From contig CALWLW010000006.1 of the NCBI GenBank assembly GCA_944381625.1, positions 1 through 64,000 on the forward strand: a DNA stretch of 64,000 nucleotides, read 5' to 3'. Source of the DNA: an uncultured Lachnoclostridium sp. (lineage in GTDB: Bacteria; Bacillota; Clostridia; Lachnospirales; Lachnospiraceae). Made by a program: the position numbers and the translations under genes. The notes under the pieces were generated by a model, which was given only the letters and a program-made list of their open reading frames with translations, did not search any database and was not told the DNA's origin. Below are positions 45,764 through 55,171 of the stretch, in pieces. Positions within the stretch are counted from its first letter, which is position 1. The number at the start of each line of letters is the position of its first letter.

Positions 45764-45795
45764 AGAAGAATCTAGTAAAGCAGGAAGGCAAGTAT

Positions 45796-47478
45796 ATGAA
45801 ATCTTTGAAAACGGATCTTTGGATTGCGCTGGCGTGCGCGTGCGTGTATATGATCGCCCTTTGGAACCTGATTCCGCTTGTCTACGGTATTATCGACGAC
45901 CGGTCCATGATGGAGATCGTATCGGGGCAGTACCTGGGTACGCCCGATCCGCATACGATTTTTATGGGATACTGGTATTCTTTGTTTTTGGCGGGACTGT
46001 ATACCCTGCTTCCCAACGTGGACTGGTACGCGCTCTGTTATATGGTGATGCAGGCGGCGTGCATGTGCCTGATCCTTTTCCGGCTTTTGGAGAACAGAGA
46101 GGGGAAAGGGAAAAAAGCGGCGTGCGCTGTGCTGTTTCTTCTGGCCTGCGCGTCCTTCGGTATGCAGGCGGCGGTACAGCTGTCTTTTACAACGACGGCC
46201 GCGGTGCTGGGAGTAACCGTTGTATTCTGGTATGTGTTTTCGGAAGAACTCCGGCCCAGGGATGCTGCGCTTATCTTTCTTCTGCTTTTTTTGACCAGCC
46301 AGGTCAGGTTCGATGTGTTCTGTATGGCGGCACCGGTGTGCGCGGTACTCTGGGTTTTCCGTGTGGCTGTGCAGAAGCAGCGCTCTTGGGCGCAGTTTTC
46401 CCTGCCGGTTTTGACGCTGCTTGTACTGTTGCTGGCCGTATTGGGAAATTTTGCGGGGTACGGAAGCCCCGAATGGCAGGAGTACAAGGCGTATGATAAA
46501 AGCCGCACGACGATCTATGATTTTCCAGACTATACATTCCCGGAATATGAAGGATCAGAAGAGCTGTACATTAGCGTGGGGATCGAGACCAAAAGCCGTG
46601 CCCGAACGCTGATCAATTATAATTACACGGCGGACGAACAGATTACGCCGGGATTTTTTGGGGAATATATCGAAGCGTACCAGGAACTGTATCCCCCGGA
46701 ACAGGGATTCATGCAAAAGCTGGCGCAGAGCCTGAAAGATTATCTGAAGGGCGTCAGGGATAACCGGTTCTATATCCAGCACCTTTTGGGTCTTCTGATG
46801 TATGCCGGACTGATCGTGTGGACAGTGTCTGGGAAAAAATGGACGCTGCTGGGGAAAACGCTCTGTACCGGCGGCATCCAGGGGGCTATGTGGATTTACC
46901 TGCTTTACGAGGGACGGATTCCCGACCGGGTGATCTACAGTATGAACCTTATGCTGCTGATGACGGCGTTCCTTCTGTGGCGGGAAACCTTTACAGGCAT
47001 TTCCGTACCTGCGGCGGCCAGAAAGGCGGGGACAGCGGCAGGCCTGTTCCTGCTCTGTTTCCTGGCAGGGGGGCAGGCAGCCAGGTTCCGGGAGAAAAAT
47101 CAGGAACTGAGCCGCTGGAACAAAAATATAGAGTCGCTGAAAGAATACTGTATGGAGCATGCGGAAAACTTCTATTTTAACGATGTGACTTCTCTGGCGT
47201 TCACTACCTATAACGTCAGGCTGTGGAGAGACCGGCCGTATGTGATGAACTATATGTCCCTGGGGGACTGGATGAGCTTCAGCCCTGTGTGGAAAGCCAA
47301 ACTGGAGATGGAAGGCATCGAGTCTGTGAAAGAAGCCCTGTATGGATGGGACCATGTTTATCTGATCTGCAGTTTTGACAAAGGGCTGGAATATCTGGTC
47401 AGTCTTTACCCGGACGTGGAGTGTACGGAAGCGGACGATATTCCGGGATTTGAGATTTACAGCCTGGAATCCTTGTAA
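45796..47478 (+). CDS. Multi-pass membrane protein of unknown function (GT-C-like layout)
   Basis: 560 residues; CAGGAAGG upstream. An N-terminal helix is followed by a loop with YGIIDDRSMMEIVSGQYLG (an Asp-Asp-Arg, as in GT-C loop 1), then about eleven helices with a long outer loop (about residues 220-320), and a C-terminal soluble domain of about 130 residues with NFYFNDVTSLAFTTYNVRLW. The family is not one I can name. Layout and context suggest decoration of the glycan outside the membrane. The -35 box of the next promoter overlaps its stop codon. Confidence 0.6.
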   Translation: MKSLKTDLWIALACACVYMIALWNLIPLVYGIIDDRSMMEIVSGQYLGTPDPHTIFMGYWYSLFLAGLYTLLPNVDWYALCYMVMQAACMCLILFRLLENREGKGKKAACAVLFLLACASFGMQAAVQLSFTTTAAVLGVTVVFWYVFSEELRPRDAALIFLLLFLTSQVRFDVFCMAAPVCAVLWVFRVAVQKQRSWAQFSLPVLTLLVLLLAVLGNFAGYGSPEWQEYKAYDKSRTTIYDFPDYTFPEYEGSEELYISVGIETKSRARTLINYNYTADEQITPGFFGEYIEAYQELYPPEQGFMQKLAQSLKDYLKGVRDNRFYIQHLLGLLMYAGLIVWTVSGKKWTLLGKTLCTGGIQGAMWIYLLYEGRIPDRVIYSMNLMLLMTAFLLWRETFTGISVPAAARKAGTAAGLFLLCFLAGGQAARFREKNQELSRWNKNIESLKEYCMEHAENFYFNDVTSLAFTTYNVRLWRDRPYVMNYMSLGDWMSFSPVWKAKLEMEGIESVKEALYGWDHVYLICSFDKGLEYLVSLYPDVECTEADDIPGFEIYSLESL

Positions 47479-47501
47479 ACCGGGAGAGAAAGTGGTAGAA
47501 T
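47473..47501 (+). promoter_or_regulatory. Promoter of the second initiation operon
   Basis: TTGTAA (47473-47478), 17-nt spacer, TAGAAT (47496-47501). The -35 box contains the stop codon of the upstream gene. Confidence 0.6.
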
Positions 47502-47535
47502 ACTAAAGATTATAAGAAAATGAGGTACTGTGCCC

Positions 47536-48888
47536 ATGGACAGCTTTAATCAATACAAACGTTTGATCCGTACCGGAGTCGTCGGTCTGGAGATCCTGAT
47601 CGAGACGCTGTTTTTCGGATATATCTGGACTGAAATATACAATGTCCGGAAAGTAGTCCCTTTTGAAAACAAGGGCCATTGGCTGATGATTGGCTTTTAT
47701 GTGCTGTATTTGGTCGTGTTTGTATATCTGTACGGCGGCACCAAATATGCCTACCATCGGAAAGGACAGTTGATCCTGTCCCAGACACTGGGAACCCTGA
47801 TCGCGAATGCCGTGATGTACGTGCAGATTATTATGGTGTTCGGTGTTTTCCCGTTTCCCATCGTCTGGCCCATGCTGCTGGCGTGCGTGTTGGACTTCCT
47901 GGTGATTGTAATCCTGAACCAGATTTCAGACCGGATGTTCCGGCGGCTGTTTCCGCCCAAAAAACTGCTGCTGATCTGTGACTTCAATAATAAAGAAAAT
48001 CTGCTGCGCAAGATCGCGGGAAGAAAAGATTTATATGAAGTATCCAAGTGCATTTCCGCGGAGGAGCCGCTGGAGAGCCTGAAAAAAGAAGTACAGGACT
48101 GCGACGCCATGATGCTTTACGGTGTGGAGGAGATGAAGCGCAACGACCTGGTGAAATATTGCTTTGAAAAATCCATCCGTATCTATGTGGCTCCGGAGAT
48201 CTCCGATATTTTGCTGAGAGGGGCGGACCGCCTGCATTCGTTTGACACGCCGTTTCTGCTGCTGCGCAATTATGGACTGTCTTTTGAGCAGAAGCTGATC
48301 AAACGGCTTATGGATCTTGTAATCTCCGCGCTCATGCTGGTGGTGGCTTCGCCCTTTATGCTGGTGACGGCCCTGGCCATCAAGCTGGAGGATCATGGAC
48401 CGGCGCTTTACAAACAGGAGCGCGTGACCCTGAACGGGAAAAAGTTCTGGATCTATAAATTCCGCAGCATGGTGGTGGACGCGGAGAAGCAGGGGGCCAG
48501 GTTCTCGTCCAAGAACGACGACCGCATCACGAAGGTGGGACGGGTGATCCGGGCTCTGAGGCTGGACGAACTGCCCCAGTTGTTTAATATTCTGAAAGGG
48601 GATATGAGCATCGTCGGGCCGCGGCCGGAGAGACAGAACTATATCGACGAATTTTGCAAGGAGACGCCGGAATTTATCTACCGGCTGAAGGTAAAAGCCG
48701 GGCTCACCGGCTATGCCCAGATCTATGGAAAATACAATACCACGCCGCAGGACAAACTGAAGATGGATCTGATGTACATCGAGAGCTATTCCATCCTGCA
48801 GGATATCCGGCTGATCTTCCTGACGCTGAAGATCATGTTTACGAAAGAAAGTACGGAAGGCGTAGAGGAAGGGCAGAATCATGCGTAG
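47536..48888 (+). CDS. Undecaprenyl-phosphate sugar-phosphate transferase, polyprenyl glycosylphosphotransferase type
   Basis: ATG at 47536, nine bases after GAGGT (a GTG at 47530 is the alternative). 450 residues: four N-terminal helices (about 10-135), a Rossmann-like regulatory domain (KKLLLICDFNNKENLL), then the catalytic module starting at KRLMDLVISALMLVVASPFM with YKQERVTLNGKKFWIYKFRSM, RALRLDELPQLFNILKGDMS and VGPRPERQNYIDEF. This is the long WbaP/EpsL/CpsE-type enzyme that starts repeat-unit synthesis on undecaprenyl phosphate. With the PglC-like enzyme at 23393 the window has two initiating enzymes. Confidence 0.93.
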   Translation: MDSFNQYKRLIRTGVVGLEILIETLFFGYIWTEIYNVRKVVPFENKGHWLMIGFYVLYLVVFVYLYGGTKYAYHRKGQLILSQTLGTLIANAVMYVQIIMVFGVFPFPIVWPMLLACVLDFLVIVILNQISDRMFRRLFPPKKLLLICDFNNKENLLRKIAGRKDLYEVSKCISAEEPLESLKKEVQDCDAMMLYGVEEMKRNDLVKYCFEKSIRIYVAPEISDILLRGADRLHSFDTPFLLLRNYGLSFEQKLIKRLMDLVISALMLVVASPFMLVTALAIKLEDHGPALYKQERVTLNGKKFWIYKFRSMVVDAEKQGARFSSKNDDRITKVGRVIRALRLDELPQLFNILKGDMSIVGPRPERQNYIDEFCKETPEFIYRLKVKAGLTGYAQIYGKYNTTPQDKLKMDLMYIESYSILQDIRLIFLTLKIMFTKESTEGVEEGQNHA

Positions 48889-50146
48889 ATTTTGGATATT
48901 TAACCATTACGCAACGACCCCGAAGACGGGGCCGCTGCTGAGACATTTCTATTTTGCGGAATATTTAAAAGAAAAAGGGATCGAAACGACCGTTTTCGCA
49001 GCCAATGAGCTGCATCAGACCGGTACGTCGGTGGACACGATGGGAAAGCCCTATCTTCGCACAGAAGAGGAGGGGGTTCCCTTTGTGTTTGTTAAGACAA
49101 GTAAATATCAGGGAAACGGGATCTCCCGTGTGAGAAATATGCTGTCGTTTTTCTTTGGACTCCTGCGCATTTCGAAAAAATATGCCAGGCAGTATGGAAG
49201 ACCGGATCTGATCATGGGCTCCAGCGCGCACCCGCTGACCAGTATCGCGGGAATCCTCGCGGCCCGCAGATTCCATGTCCCGGTGATTGTAGAAGTGAGG
49301 GACCTGTGGCCGGAAGCTATTTTTTCTTTTGGCAAAGTGAAGATGAACAGTCTGATCGGCAGGGCGCTGAGCGCCGGGGAAAAGTGGATGTATGTCCACG
49401 CGGACGCCATCGTGTTCACGAAGGAAGGGGATGTGGACCATATCAAGGAGATGGGCTGGGATACGGCCCACAGAGGAAAGATCGATCTGGGGAAATGTTA
49501 TTATGTGAATAACGGCGTGAAGCTGGACGATTATTACCGGAGCATCCGGGAGGATATTCTGGAAGACCCGGATCTGGAGGATGATACCACTTTCAAGGTG
49601 GTTTATACGGGGACGCTGCGGCCGGTCAACAACGTGGACAACCTGCTGGATACGGCGAAGCTGCTCCAGGAGCATAAGGATATCCGGTTCCTGATCTTCG
49701 GGAGTGGGAACCAGCTGGAACGCCTGCAGGAGCGGGTCAGGGAAGAACATCTGGATCAGGTGAAGCTGAAGGGGTTTGTGGAGAAAAAATATATTCCGTA
49801 TATCCTCAGCCGTTCCTCAGTCAACGTGATGAATTATTCTCAGTCCCACTACAACTGGTCGAGAGGGAACAGTTCCAACAAACTGTTTGAATATATGGCC
49901 AGCGGGAAACCCATCATATCCACCGTGAAAATGGGGTACTGTATCCTGGATCACTATCAATGCGGGCTTTCGCTGGAAGAGTGCACGCCCCAGGCGCTGG
50001 CGGATATGATTTTAAAAATTCACGATATGCCAGAAAACACTTATGCCCAGATGGCGGAAAACGCCAGACAGGGCGCGAAGGATTTTGACTTTTCCGTGCT
50101 GACGGAACGGCTGTATCAGGTGATAGAACGTGTTTGGAAAAATTGA
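48881..50146 (+). CDS. Family 4 glycosyltransferase (WbuB-like)
   Basis: 421 residues, overlapping the previous gene by eight bases. MRRFWIFNHYATTPKTGPLLRH, MGSSAHPLTSIAGILAARRF and VEVRDLWPEAIFSFGK are the WbuB motif set; the donor site has YTGTLRPVNNVDNLL and NSSNKLFEYMASGKPII. The acceptor is probably the lipid-linked sugar made by the transferase just upstream, by analogy with the 23393-24040 pair. Confidence 0.92.
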   Translation: MRRFWIFNHYATTPKTGPLLRHFYFAEYLKEKGIETTVFAANELHQTGTSVDTMGKPYLRTEEEGVPFVFVKTSKYQGNGISRVRNMLSFFFGLLRISKKYARQYGRPDLIMGSSAHPLTSIAGILAARRFHVPVIVEVRDLWPEAIFSFGKVKMNSLIGRALSAGEKWMYVHADAIVFTKEGDVDHIKEMGWDTAHRGKIDLGKCYYVNNGVKLDDYYRSIREDILEDPDLEDDTTFKVVYTGTLRPVNNVDNLLDTAKLLQEHKDIRFLIFGSGNQLERLQERVREEHLDQVKLKGFVEKKYIPYILSRSSVNVMNYSQSHYNWSRGNSSNKLFEYMASGKPIISTVKMGYCILDHYQCGLSLEECTPQALADMILKIHDMPENTYAQMAENARQGAKDFDFSVLTERLYQVIERVWKN

Positions 50147-51803
50147 TCGATATTATTGCACATTAAAATATCTGAAAAAAAGCCAGATCAAATATTTGAT
50201 AAGGAACCGTCTGACCGGCAGGAAACGGGCGGTCACAGAGGCGCAGGCCCTTGCCCATGGAGCATTGACGCTCTGGATGCCCAGGCTGGAACAGCACCCG
50301 GATTACCGGAAACGGTTCTCCGTGGAGGAACTGCTGGAGGGCAGGGTCACGCTGCTCCATGAGAGCGGTACGCCCGGCGGCCCGGGCTGGGCGGCACCAG
50401 AAAAATCCCACTTGTGGAATTTTAACCTGCATTATCTGGAATTTCTGATTCCTCTGGCCGCCGCCTGGCAGGAAGAACGGGATGTGCGCTATTATGAGTG
50501 CTTCCGGGACTACTGCCGCAAATGGATCGCGGATAACCGGGAGGGAACGGGGGATGGCTGGCATCCCTACACCATCTCGCTGCGCCTGACCAATCTCTGG
50601 ATCTGCCTGGACGGTTTTGGGGAGACGGTAAGGGAAGATGAGGAATTTTTCCGGGAGCTGAACGACAGTATGTATGCCCAGTATCTTCATCTGCAGAAAC
50701 GCCTGGAGCTGCACCTGTTGGGGAACCATTACTTTGAAAACCTGAAGGCGGTGGTGCTGGGGGCGCTGTATTTCAAAGAGCCGGGGGTGTACGACGCGTA
50801 TAAACTCCGCCTGAGCGATGAAATCGTAGAACAGATCCTGCCGGACGGGGTACACTATGAAAGAAGCCTGATGTACCACAAGCTGATCCTGGAGGATCTG
50901 ATGCGGACGGCGAAAGCCGTAAAGCCGGCGGATCGGCTCTGGTATCAGGAACTGCTGGAGACGATCCAGAAGATGGCGGACGCCATGTATTCGCTGGAGG
51001 AAGGGATGGGCCGGACACCCCTGTTCAACGACGCGGGCGACAATGTGGCCCGGAGCATGACGAGCCTGCTGGCGGCGCTGAGGGAAGAGTTCCTGATCAC
51101 GCCGTCACTGCGAAGGGCATTTCCCGATGCAGGATACTATTGCCTGAGAGACCGGGAACTGAAAGTGATTCTGGATGCGGGAGCTATTGCGCCGGACTAT
51201 ATGCCGGGGCATGGGCACTGCGATGGCCTGAGTTTTGAACTGGCATGGAAGGGACGGCCCTTGTTCGTCAATTCCGGGACGGGCATGTACCAGGGGGACT
51301 TACGGCCATATTTCCGAAGCACGGCCGCTCATAACACCGTGGTGATCGACGGGGAAGAGCAGTCGGAGTGCTGGGGAGAGCACCGGGTGGCCGGGCGGAT
51401 CTCCCAGGCGGCGGGTGAAGCCAGGGAGGATTCTGTGCGGGGAAAACTGCTGACCTGCAAAGGGAAGCCCCAGGGACGCGCTGTTGAGGTGAAAAATGGA
51501 AACGTGGAGATCTGGGATCAGGTTCACGGAGCCGCCCGCGCCTGTTTTCATCTGGCTCCGGGATTCCGCTATGAAGAACAGCACAAGAACGTGCGGGTGA
51601 TGGATCAGGATGGAGGCGTGATCTGTACGGTGCAGGGGATGCCCGGCGATGAATGCCGTGTCTTCCGGGAAGGAACCATCTGTTCCTATGCTCCGGAGTT
51701 TGGACGCATAGAGCGGTCAGAGGTGTTGGAAATCTCCTGGCAGGGAGACGGTTCGGAACACATGGTACAGTTGAATTTTACGGAAACGAGGAATAAAGGA
51801 TGA
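50130..51803 (+). CDS. Heparinase II/III-family protein (cytoplasmic, polysaccharide-cluster type)
   Basis: GTG start with AGGTGA upstream, overlapping the previous gene by 17 bases. 557 residues, no signal peptide. An alpha/alpha-toroid domain (about 80-310; HLWNFNLHYLEFLIPLAAAW, GNHYFENLKAVVLGALYF) is followed by a beta-sheet domain with GHGHCDGLSFELAWKGRPLFVNSGTGMY and STAAHNTVVIDGEEQS, the conserved His-containing heparinase II/III core. True lyases of this family are exported; this cytoplasmic form recurs beside WecC-like and bi-domain oxidoreductase genes in many polysaccharide clusters and its reaction is not known to me. Confidence 0.88.
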   Translation: MFGKIDRYYCTLKYLKKSQIKYLIRNRLTGRKRAVTEAQALAHGALTLWMPRLEQHPDYRKRFSVEELLEGRVTLLHESGTPGGPGWAAPEKSHLWNFNLHYLEFLIPLAAAWQEERDVRYYECFRDYCRKWIADNREGTGDGWHPYTISLRLTNLWICLDGFGETVREDEEFFRELNDSMYAQYLHLQKRLELHLLGNHYFENLKAVVLGALYFKEPGVYDAYKLRLSDEIVEQILPDGVHYERSLMYHKLILEDLMRTAKAVKPADRLWYQELLETIQKMADAMYSLEEGMGRTPLFNDAGDNVARSMTSLLAALREEFLITPSLRRAFPDAGYYCLRDRELKVILDAGAIAPDYMPGHGHCDGLSFELAWKGRPLFVNSGTGMYQGDLRPYFRSTAAHNTVVIDGEEQSECWGEHRVAGRISQAAGEAREDSVRGKLLTCKGKPQGRAVEVKNGNVEIWDQVHGAARACFHLAPGFRYEEQHKNVRVMDQDGGVICTVQGMPGDECRVFREGTICSYAPEFGRIERSEVLEISWQGDGSEHMVQLNFTETRNKG

Positions 51804-53023
51804 TTAACGTTGTAGGATTGGGATATATCGGGCTGCCCACCGCGCTGATGTTTGCGGCGCATGGAGTGGAAGTGGTGGGCACCGACTATAATAAGGACCT
51901 GGTGGATACACTGATGAAGGGAAAGACCACGTTTGAAGAGGACGGTCTGGACGAACTGTTCCAGGAAGCGGTCCGGGGCGGAATCCGGTTTTCCCATGAG
52001 TATCAGAAGACGGATATGTATATTGTGGCGGTGCCCACGCCTTACGATAAAGACAGCAAGAAAGTGGACGCCAGCTATGTGGCCGGCGCGGTGAAGAACG
52101 TCATGGAGGTATGCCCGAAGGGAGCTACCGTGGTGATCGAGTCCACGGTGTCGCCGGGGACGATTGACCGGTATGTGCGCCCGGTGGTGGAGGAAAAAGG
52201 CTTTGTGATCGGCAGGGATATCCATCTTGCCCATGCGCCGGAGCGTATCATTCCGGGGAATATGGTCTATGAGCTGAAGCACAATTCCCGCACCATTGGG
52301 GCTGACAGCCGGGAGATCGGGGAGAAGATCCGGGCGCTGTACGCTTCCTTCTGCCAGGGCGAGATCGTGGTAACGGATATCCGCACGGCGGAGATGACGA
52401 AGGTGGTGGAGAACACCTTCCGCGACATCAACATCGCATTTGCCAACGAACTGGCCAAAATCTGCCGTTCTGACAACATGGATGTATATGAGATCATCCG
52501 GATTGCCAACAAGCATCCCCGTGTGAATATCTTAAGCCCCGGGCCGGGAGTGGGCGGGCACTGTATCTCCGTCGATCCGTGGTTCCTGGTGGGGGATTAT
52601 CCGGGACTTGCCAACATTATTCTGGCCGCCCGGAAGATCAACGATTCCATGCCGGACTTCGTGCTGGAGCGGATCCACAATATCATGAAGGAAAGAGGCA
52701 TGACGGACGTGAGCCGCGTGGGGCTCTACGGCCTGACCTACAAAGAAAATGTGGACGACATGAGGGAAAGCCCTACCCTGCAGATGCTGGAGAGTATGGA
52801 ACGGCACCTGTGCGGAGGCCAGATTAAGGTATACGACCCTTATGTGACGAAAGACGTGGTTCCCAATCAGTATCACGATCTGGATGCCTTCCTGACGGAT
52901 GTGGACTTTGTGGTTCTGCTGGTGGGACACGACGAGATAAAGGAGAATATGGAGAAGCTGAAAGGGAAAGTGGTGCTGGATACCCGGCATATCTGTTTCC
53001 TGGACGGGGTGTACCGGCTGTAA
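51800..53023 (+). CDS. UDP-N-acetyl-mannosamine/glucosamine 6-dehydrogenase, WecC-like
   Basis: ATGA overlap with the previous gene. 407 residues: NVVGLGYIGLPTALMFAAHG, STVSPGTIDRYV, ENTFRDINIAFANELAKIC and catalytic Cys255 in GPGVGGHCISVDPWFLVG, the WecC form (VDPWFL rather than LDPYYL of the WbpA-like enzyme at 25301). It makes UDP-ManNAcA from UDP-ManNAc, which the WecB-like epimerase at 34938 could provide. Confidence 0.9.
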   Translation: MINVVGLGYIGLPTALMFAAHGVEVVGTDYNKDLVDTLMKGKTTFEEDGLDELFQEAVRGGIRFSHEYQKTDMYIVAVPTPYDKDSKKVDASYVAGAVKNVMEVCPKGATVVIESTVSPGTIDRYVRPVVEEKGFVIGRDIHLAHAPERIIPGNMVYELKHNSRTIGADSREIGEKIRALYASFCQGEIVVTDIRTAEMTKVVENTFRDINIAFANELAKICRSDNMDVYEIIRIANKHPRVNILSPGPGVGGHCISVDPWFLVGDYPGLANIILAARKINDSMPDFVLERIHNIMKERGMTDVSRVGLYGLTYKENVDDMRESPTLQMLESMERHLCGGQIKVYDPYVTKDVVPNQYHDLDAFLTDVDFVVLLVGHDEIKENMEKLKGKVVLDTRHICFLDGVYRL

Positions 53024-53047
53024 AGGACAGAAAAAGAGGATAGATTT

Positions 53048-55171
53048 ATGAAACAGTTATTTTTGAACGTAAAAGACGGGAGCATGAAGCTGCTGGACCA
53101 GCCCATGCCCACGGTAAAAGAAAATATGGCTCTGGTGGAGAGTCTGTACACGGTGGTCAGCGCTGGAACGGAACGGGGACTGACTTCGTTCGGCGGCAAA
53201 AATCTGATCCAGAAAGCGCTGGAACGGCCGGATCAGGTGAAAAAGGTGATGGAGAAGCTGTCCACAGACGGTATTGTCACCACGCTGGAAAGCGCGTTTA
53301 ATAAGCTGGCAGAGCCCATGCCCATGGGATATTCCGGTGTGGGACGCGTGATTGCCTGCGGAAAAGGCGTGACGGAGGTACAGGCCGGAGATCTGGTGGC
53401 TATGGTGGGAACCGCCTATCACTGCGAGATCAACCGGGTCAGCCGCACCATGATGACCAAAGTGCCGGCGGAGCTGGAGGATTACCGGCAGGCGGCTTTC
53501 TGCGCCCTGGGGGGCATCGCCCTGGAGGGCATCCATCAGGCGGAGGTGGCGCCGGGAGAGACGGTTGCTGTGATAGGCCTGGGGCTGGTGGGACATATTC
53601 TCTGCCGAATCCTGAACGCTTACGGCTGTGATGTGATTGCCTACGATGTGGTGGACAAGAGTATGCCGGGAACGCGCCTGAAAGCATTTATCAATTCCAA
53701 CGACGACAACGCGGCGGATATGACAAAGGCGCTGACCCACGGGCGGGGCGCGGACAAAGTGATCATTACAGCGGCGGCCAATACCAATGCGCCCATGGAC
53801 CTGGCGGCGGCGATTGCCAGGGACAGAGGTATCATCTGTATGATCGGCGTGACGCAGATGAACATCGATCGTAGGCCGTACTATGAAAGAGAGCTGTCCT
53901 TCCGTATTGCCCGTTCCTACGGGGCGGGACGCTATGACAGCACCTATGAGCAGAAGGGAATCGATTATCCCATCGGGTATGTGCGGTTTACAGAAGGACG
54001 GAATATTGAGGAATTCGTCCGTCTGATCGCCCAGAAACGGGCAGATTTCGCGGATCTGATCACCCATGAGATCCCGTTTGAGAAAGCGGCGGACGCGTAC
54101 GAGATGATCACCAAAAATCCCAATCATGAGCGGTATATTGGAGTCTTGCTCAAATACGGCGACAACCAGGAAAAATGGCGGGAGACGGTGGAAAACCCGA
54201 AAGCGGCGAAGGCGGCAGGGGGAGACCGTATCCGCCTGGGGCTGATCGGCGCGGGCAATTTTGTGCGCAGCACCATGTTGCCGATTATGAAAGAAACCGG
54301 CAGATTTGAGTTCCGGGGGCTTGCCACCACAGGCGGCGTGGGGGGAGCCCAGGCCAATGACGGCAATGCGTTCGCGTACACGACCAATGATTACAGGAAG
54401 CTTCTGGAAGATCCGGAGATTGATCTGATCGCCGTCTCCACCCAGCATAACAGCCATGGAAAATTTGTGGTGGAGGCCCTGAAAGCGAATAAGAACGTCT
54501 ATTGTGAGAAACCGCTGTGCCTGACGCTGGAAGAACTGGAAGAGATCAGGCAGGCGTACGCGGAATCGGAGGGCGAACTGTTCTGCGGACTGAACCGCCG
54601 CCATGCCCCGCTGATCCGGCAGTTGAAAAAAGAACTGAAGACCGATCAGATCCCGGCAGTTTATGATTTTATTGCCAATGCCGGGTTTATTCCTAATGAC
54701 CATTGGGTGCATGACGAGGGGGCGGGCGGAGGCCGCATCCTGGGAGAAGCATGCCATTTTGTGGATCTGCTTCAGTATCTGGATGGGAGCGAACTGCAGG
54801 AACTGCGGGTGACTGCCGCAGAGAACAATGCGTATCCCATGAACGACAATGTGTTGATAACCCTTCGTTTTGCCTCCGGCGCTGTGGGAAACATTATCTA
54901 TTCCTCCATGGGTTCCAAGAAATACCCCAAGGAACAGCTTCGGGTATTGTCCAACGGTTCCGTGTATGAGATGGATAATTTCATCCGCCTGCGCAAATAT
55001 GGCAGCAGCAGGACTGTGAAGCAGAAGCTGAAACAGGACAAGGGAATCAAAGCGGAATATGAGTATATATACAAAGTCCTGAAGGGAGAAGCAAAGAACG
55101 ATACGATTATAGACGCGTTCCGGGGGCAGGAGCTGCTGATCAAAGCGATGCAGACGGTGAAGGAACGATGA
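53048..55171 (+). CDS. Bi-domain oxidoreductase: zinc-alcohol-dehydrogenase-like domain fused to Gfo/Idh/MocA domain
   Basis: 707 residues. The N-terminal MDR half (1-370) has the GroES-like part with PMGYSGVGRVIACGKGV and the NAD site VAVIGLGLVGHILCRIL; zinc ligands of classical alcohol dehydrogenases are not obvious. The C-terminal half (about 390-700) is a Gfo/Idh/MocA domain: RLGLIGAGNFVRSTMLP, the YCEKPLCLTLEEL motif, and GGRILGEACHFVDLLQYL. Fusion of both on one chain, beside heparinase-like and WecC-like genes, is a recurring arrangement. A sugar oxidation-reduction step is likely but the substrate is unknown. Confidence 0.88.
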   Translation: MKQLFLNVKDGSMKLLDQPMPTVKENMALVESLYTVVSAGTERGLTSFGGKNLIQKALERPDQVKKVMEKLSTDGIVTTLESAFNKLAEPMPMGYSGVGRVIACGKGVTEVQAGDLVAMVGTAYHCEINRVSRTMMTKVPAELEDYRQAAFCALGGIALEGIHQAEVAPGETVAVIGLGLVGHILCRILNAYGCDVIAYDVVDKSMPGTRLKAFINSNDDNAADMTKALTHGRGADKVIITAAANTNAPMDLAAAIARDRGIICMIGVTQMNIDRRPYYERELSFRIARSYGAGRYDSTYEQKGIDYPIGYVRFTEGRNIEEFVRLIAQKRADFADLITHEIPFEKAADAYEMITKNPNHERYIGVLLKYGDNQEKWRETVENPKAAKAAGGDRIRLGLIGAGNFVRSTMLPIMKETGRFEFRGLATTGGVGGAQANDGNAFAYTTNDYRKLLEDPEIDLIAVSTQHNSHGKFVVEALKANKNVYCEKPLCLTLEELEEIRQAYAESEGELFCGLNRRHAPLIRQLKKELKTDQIPAVYDFIANAGFIPNDHWVHDEGAGGGRILGEACHFVDLLQYLDGSELQELRVTAAENNAYPMNDNVLITLRFASGAVGNIIYSSMGSKKYPKEQLRVLSNGSVYEMDNFIRLRKYGSSRTVKQKLKQDKGIKAEYEYIYKVLKGEAKNDTIIDAFRGQELLIKAMQTVKER

